Origin: Clostridia bacterium
Lineage (GTDB): Bacteria; Bacillota; Clostridia; Oscillospirales; CAG-272
DNA: 32,373 bases
Reading direction: 5' to 3'
Assembly (NCBI GenBank): GCA_900753285.1
Contig: CAADYN010000085.1
Coordinates: 1-32,373, forward strand
Within the stretch, counting starts at the first letter, position 1, and the number at the start of each line of letters is the position of its first letter. Both the position numbers and the translations under genes were made by a program. Of this stretch, positions 31,370 through 32,373 are shown one piece after another. Below the pieces are notes generated by a model. The model did not search any database and was not told the DNA's origin. It saw only the letters and a list, made by a program, of their open reading frames with translations.

Positions 31370-32373
31370 ATGCCTAATATGTCACTGAAAAAGAACGAAA
31401 TGCCCACGCAGGAGCCGGAAGTACGCGCGAAAAACTACAAAGAGGTTGCTCTCGGATACAGCGAAAAAGCAGCTCTTGATGAAGCGGCGCGTTGCCTGAA
31501 CTGCAAAAATATGCCGTGCGTGTCGGGATGTCCCGTGAATATCGAAATACCGCACTTCATCAAAAAGATAACCGAAAGCGATTACGAGGGCGCGTATAAA
31601 ATCATAGCGAAATCAAGCTCGCTCGCGGCAGTCTGCGGAAGAGTATGTCCACAGGAGTCACAGTGCGAGTCAAAATGCGTCAGAGGAGTTAAGGGAGAAC
31701 CTGTCGGAATCGGCAGACTTGAACGCTTTGTTGCGGATATGCACAACGAAAACTGCACCGAACAGCCTGCACAGCCCGAGAAGAACGGACACAAGGTTGC
31801 AGTAATAGGCTCAGGACCTTCAGGACTTACCTGCGCGGGAGATCTCGCTAAGCTCGGATACGATGTAACGGTATTTGAAGCTCTCCATACAGCGGGCGGT
31901 GTGCTTGTGTACGGCATTCCCGAATTCAGACTTCCGAAAGCCATCGTTGCGAAGGAAATAGACAATCTTCGTGCGCTCGGGGTAAAAATAGAGACAAACG
32001 TAATAATCGGCAAGACGATATCAGTGGATGAGCTTCTCGAGGACGGATTTGAGTCGGTTTACATCGGTACCGGCGCCGGACTTCCGAACTTCATGAATAT
32101 CCCCGGAGAAAACCTGTCGGGCGTATATTCCGCGAACGAATTCCTCACAAGAATCAACCTCATGAAAGCGTACAAAGACGACTCCGCGACGCCCGTTCTT
32201 CACGCGAAAAATGTGGCGGTTGTAGGAGGCGGCAACGTTGCAATGGATGCCGCAAGATGTGCAAAACGTCTAGGTGCGGAGAATGTCTACATAGTATACC
32301 GCAGAGGTGAGAGCGAGCTTCCCGCAAGAGCCGAGGAAATAGAGCACGCAAAGGAAGAGGGAATAGAGTTCAG
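31370..32373 (+). CDS. NfnB/glutamate synthase small-subunit-like flavoprotein, 3' end missing
   Basis: The frame stays open to the window's end; 334 codons are visible of about 460. The large Nfn subunit, or homotetrameric NADPH glutamate synthase (gltA) homologue, binds two [4Fe-4S] clusters, FAD and NADP(H). The N-terminal cysteines are CLNCKNMPCVSGCP and CGRVCPQESQCESKC. The FAD site is VAVIGSGPSGLTCAGDLA, then VYGIPEFRLPK, and the NADP site is VAVVGGGNVAMDAAR...VYRR. GAGGAG at 31356-31361 is 8 nt before the ATG. Pairing with NfnA directly upstream favours the bifurcating transhydrogenase over glutamate synthase. Confidence 0.93.
   Translation, partial: MPNMSLKKNEMPTQEPEVRAKNYKEVALGYSEKAALDEAARCLNCKNMPCVSGCPVNIEIPHFIKKITESDYEGAYKIIAKSSSLAAVCGRVCPQESQCESKCVRGVKGEPVGIGRLERFVADMHNENCTEQPAQPEKNGHKVAVIGSGPSGLTCAGDLAKLGYDVTVFEALHTAGGVLVYGIPEFRLPKAIVAKEIDNLRALGVKIETNVIIGKTISVDELLEDGFESVYIGTGAGLPNFMNIPGENLSGVYSANEFLTRINLMKAYKDDSATPVLHAKNVAVVGGGNVAMDAARCAKRLGAENVYIVYRRGESELPARAEEIEHAKEEGIEF

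Noticed and set aside
1..32373. CRISPR arrays, tRNA or rRNA genes, prophage or insertion sequences
   Set aside because: No regularly spaced direct repeats, cloverleaf genes, integrase or transposase frames were seen.

Overview
This window looks like the chromosome of an anaerobic, Gram-positive Clostridia bacterium (Firmicutes), perhaps of the Oscillospirales/Ruminococcaceae type found in guts. The signs are the smc-ftsY order, the yqeK/LytR-CpsA-Psr/rsfS cluster, a SpoIID-domain protein, a TSCPD-domain (TIGR03905-type) protein, an NfnAB-type ferredoxin/NADP(H) enzyme, a GH125 mannosidase and sigma-A promoters very close to consensus. I see no phage, insertion sequence, rRNA, tRNA or CRISPR. 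The gene content is mostly core; the novelty lies in intergenic DNA and a few uncharacterised gene pairs.

Layout. 1-10.6 kb is one long plus-strand run: smc (5' end missing), ftsY, rdgB, yhbY, nadD, yqeK, an LCP cell-wall ligase, rsfS and leuS, several of them overlapping by a few bases. 10.6-13.9 kb holds separately promoted genes: rpsU (58 aa), a Gfo/Idh/MocA oxidoreductase, a DagK-type lipid kinase and coaE. 13.9-21.9 kb holds a small lytic transglycosylase, an M18 aminopeptidase, prfA, a TsaC/Sua5 protein, a GH125 mannosidase and a ParC-type topoisomerase subunit. 22.0-24.6 kb is a two-gene operon: a secreted protein of unknown function and a SPOR-like/SpoIID protein. 24.6-26.7 kb is a minus-strand operon (HAAS/DUF1700-like membrane protein, DUF4097-like protein, TSCPD protein) that ends against spoIID at a bidirectional terminator. 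26.8-29.1 kb holds trmB and a pair of uncharacterised proteins resembling DUF6323 and the first half of DUF6179. 29.0-30.3 kb is a minus-strand AGCS sodium:amino-acid symporter. 30.5 kb to the end is nfnA and the first part of nfnB.

The strongest unexpected signal is at 27537-27655, upstream of the DUF6323-like gene. Two perfect consensus promoters (TTGACA, 17 bp, TGATATAAT) face each other symmetrically about position 27604. Both predicted start sites sit at the edges of one shared hairpin (27586-27620). The minus-strand transcript would run about 84 nt and end at an intrinsic terminator whose stem overlaps the plus-strand promoter. This predicts a small antisense RNA opposed to the leader of the DUF pair.

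The second signal is a dispersed intergenic repeat with imperfect terminal inverted arms. I found six full, short or split copies, all in gene junctions between 6.3 and 16.1 kb and in both orientations. No intergenic stretch exceeds about 200 bases. All family assignments are made by eye from sequence motifs; nothing was searched.
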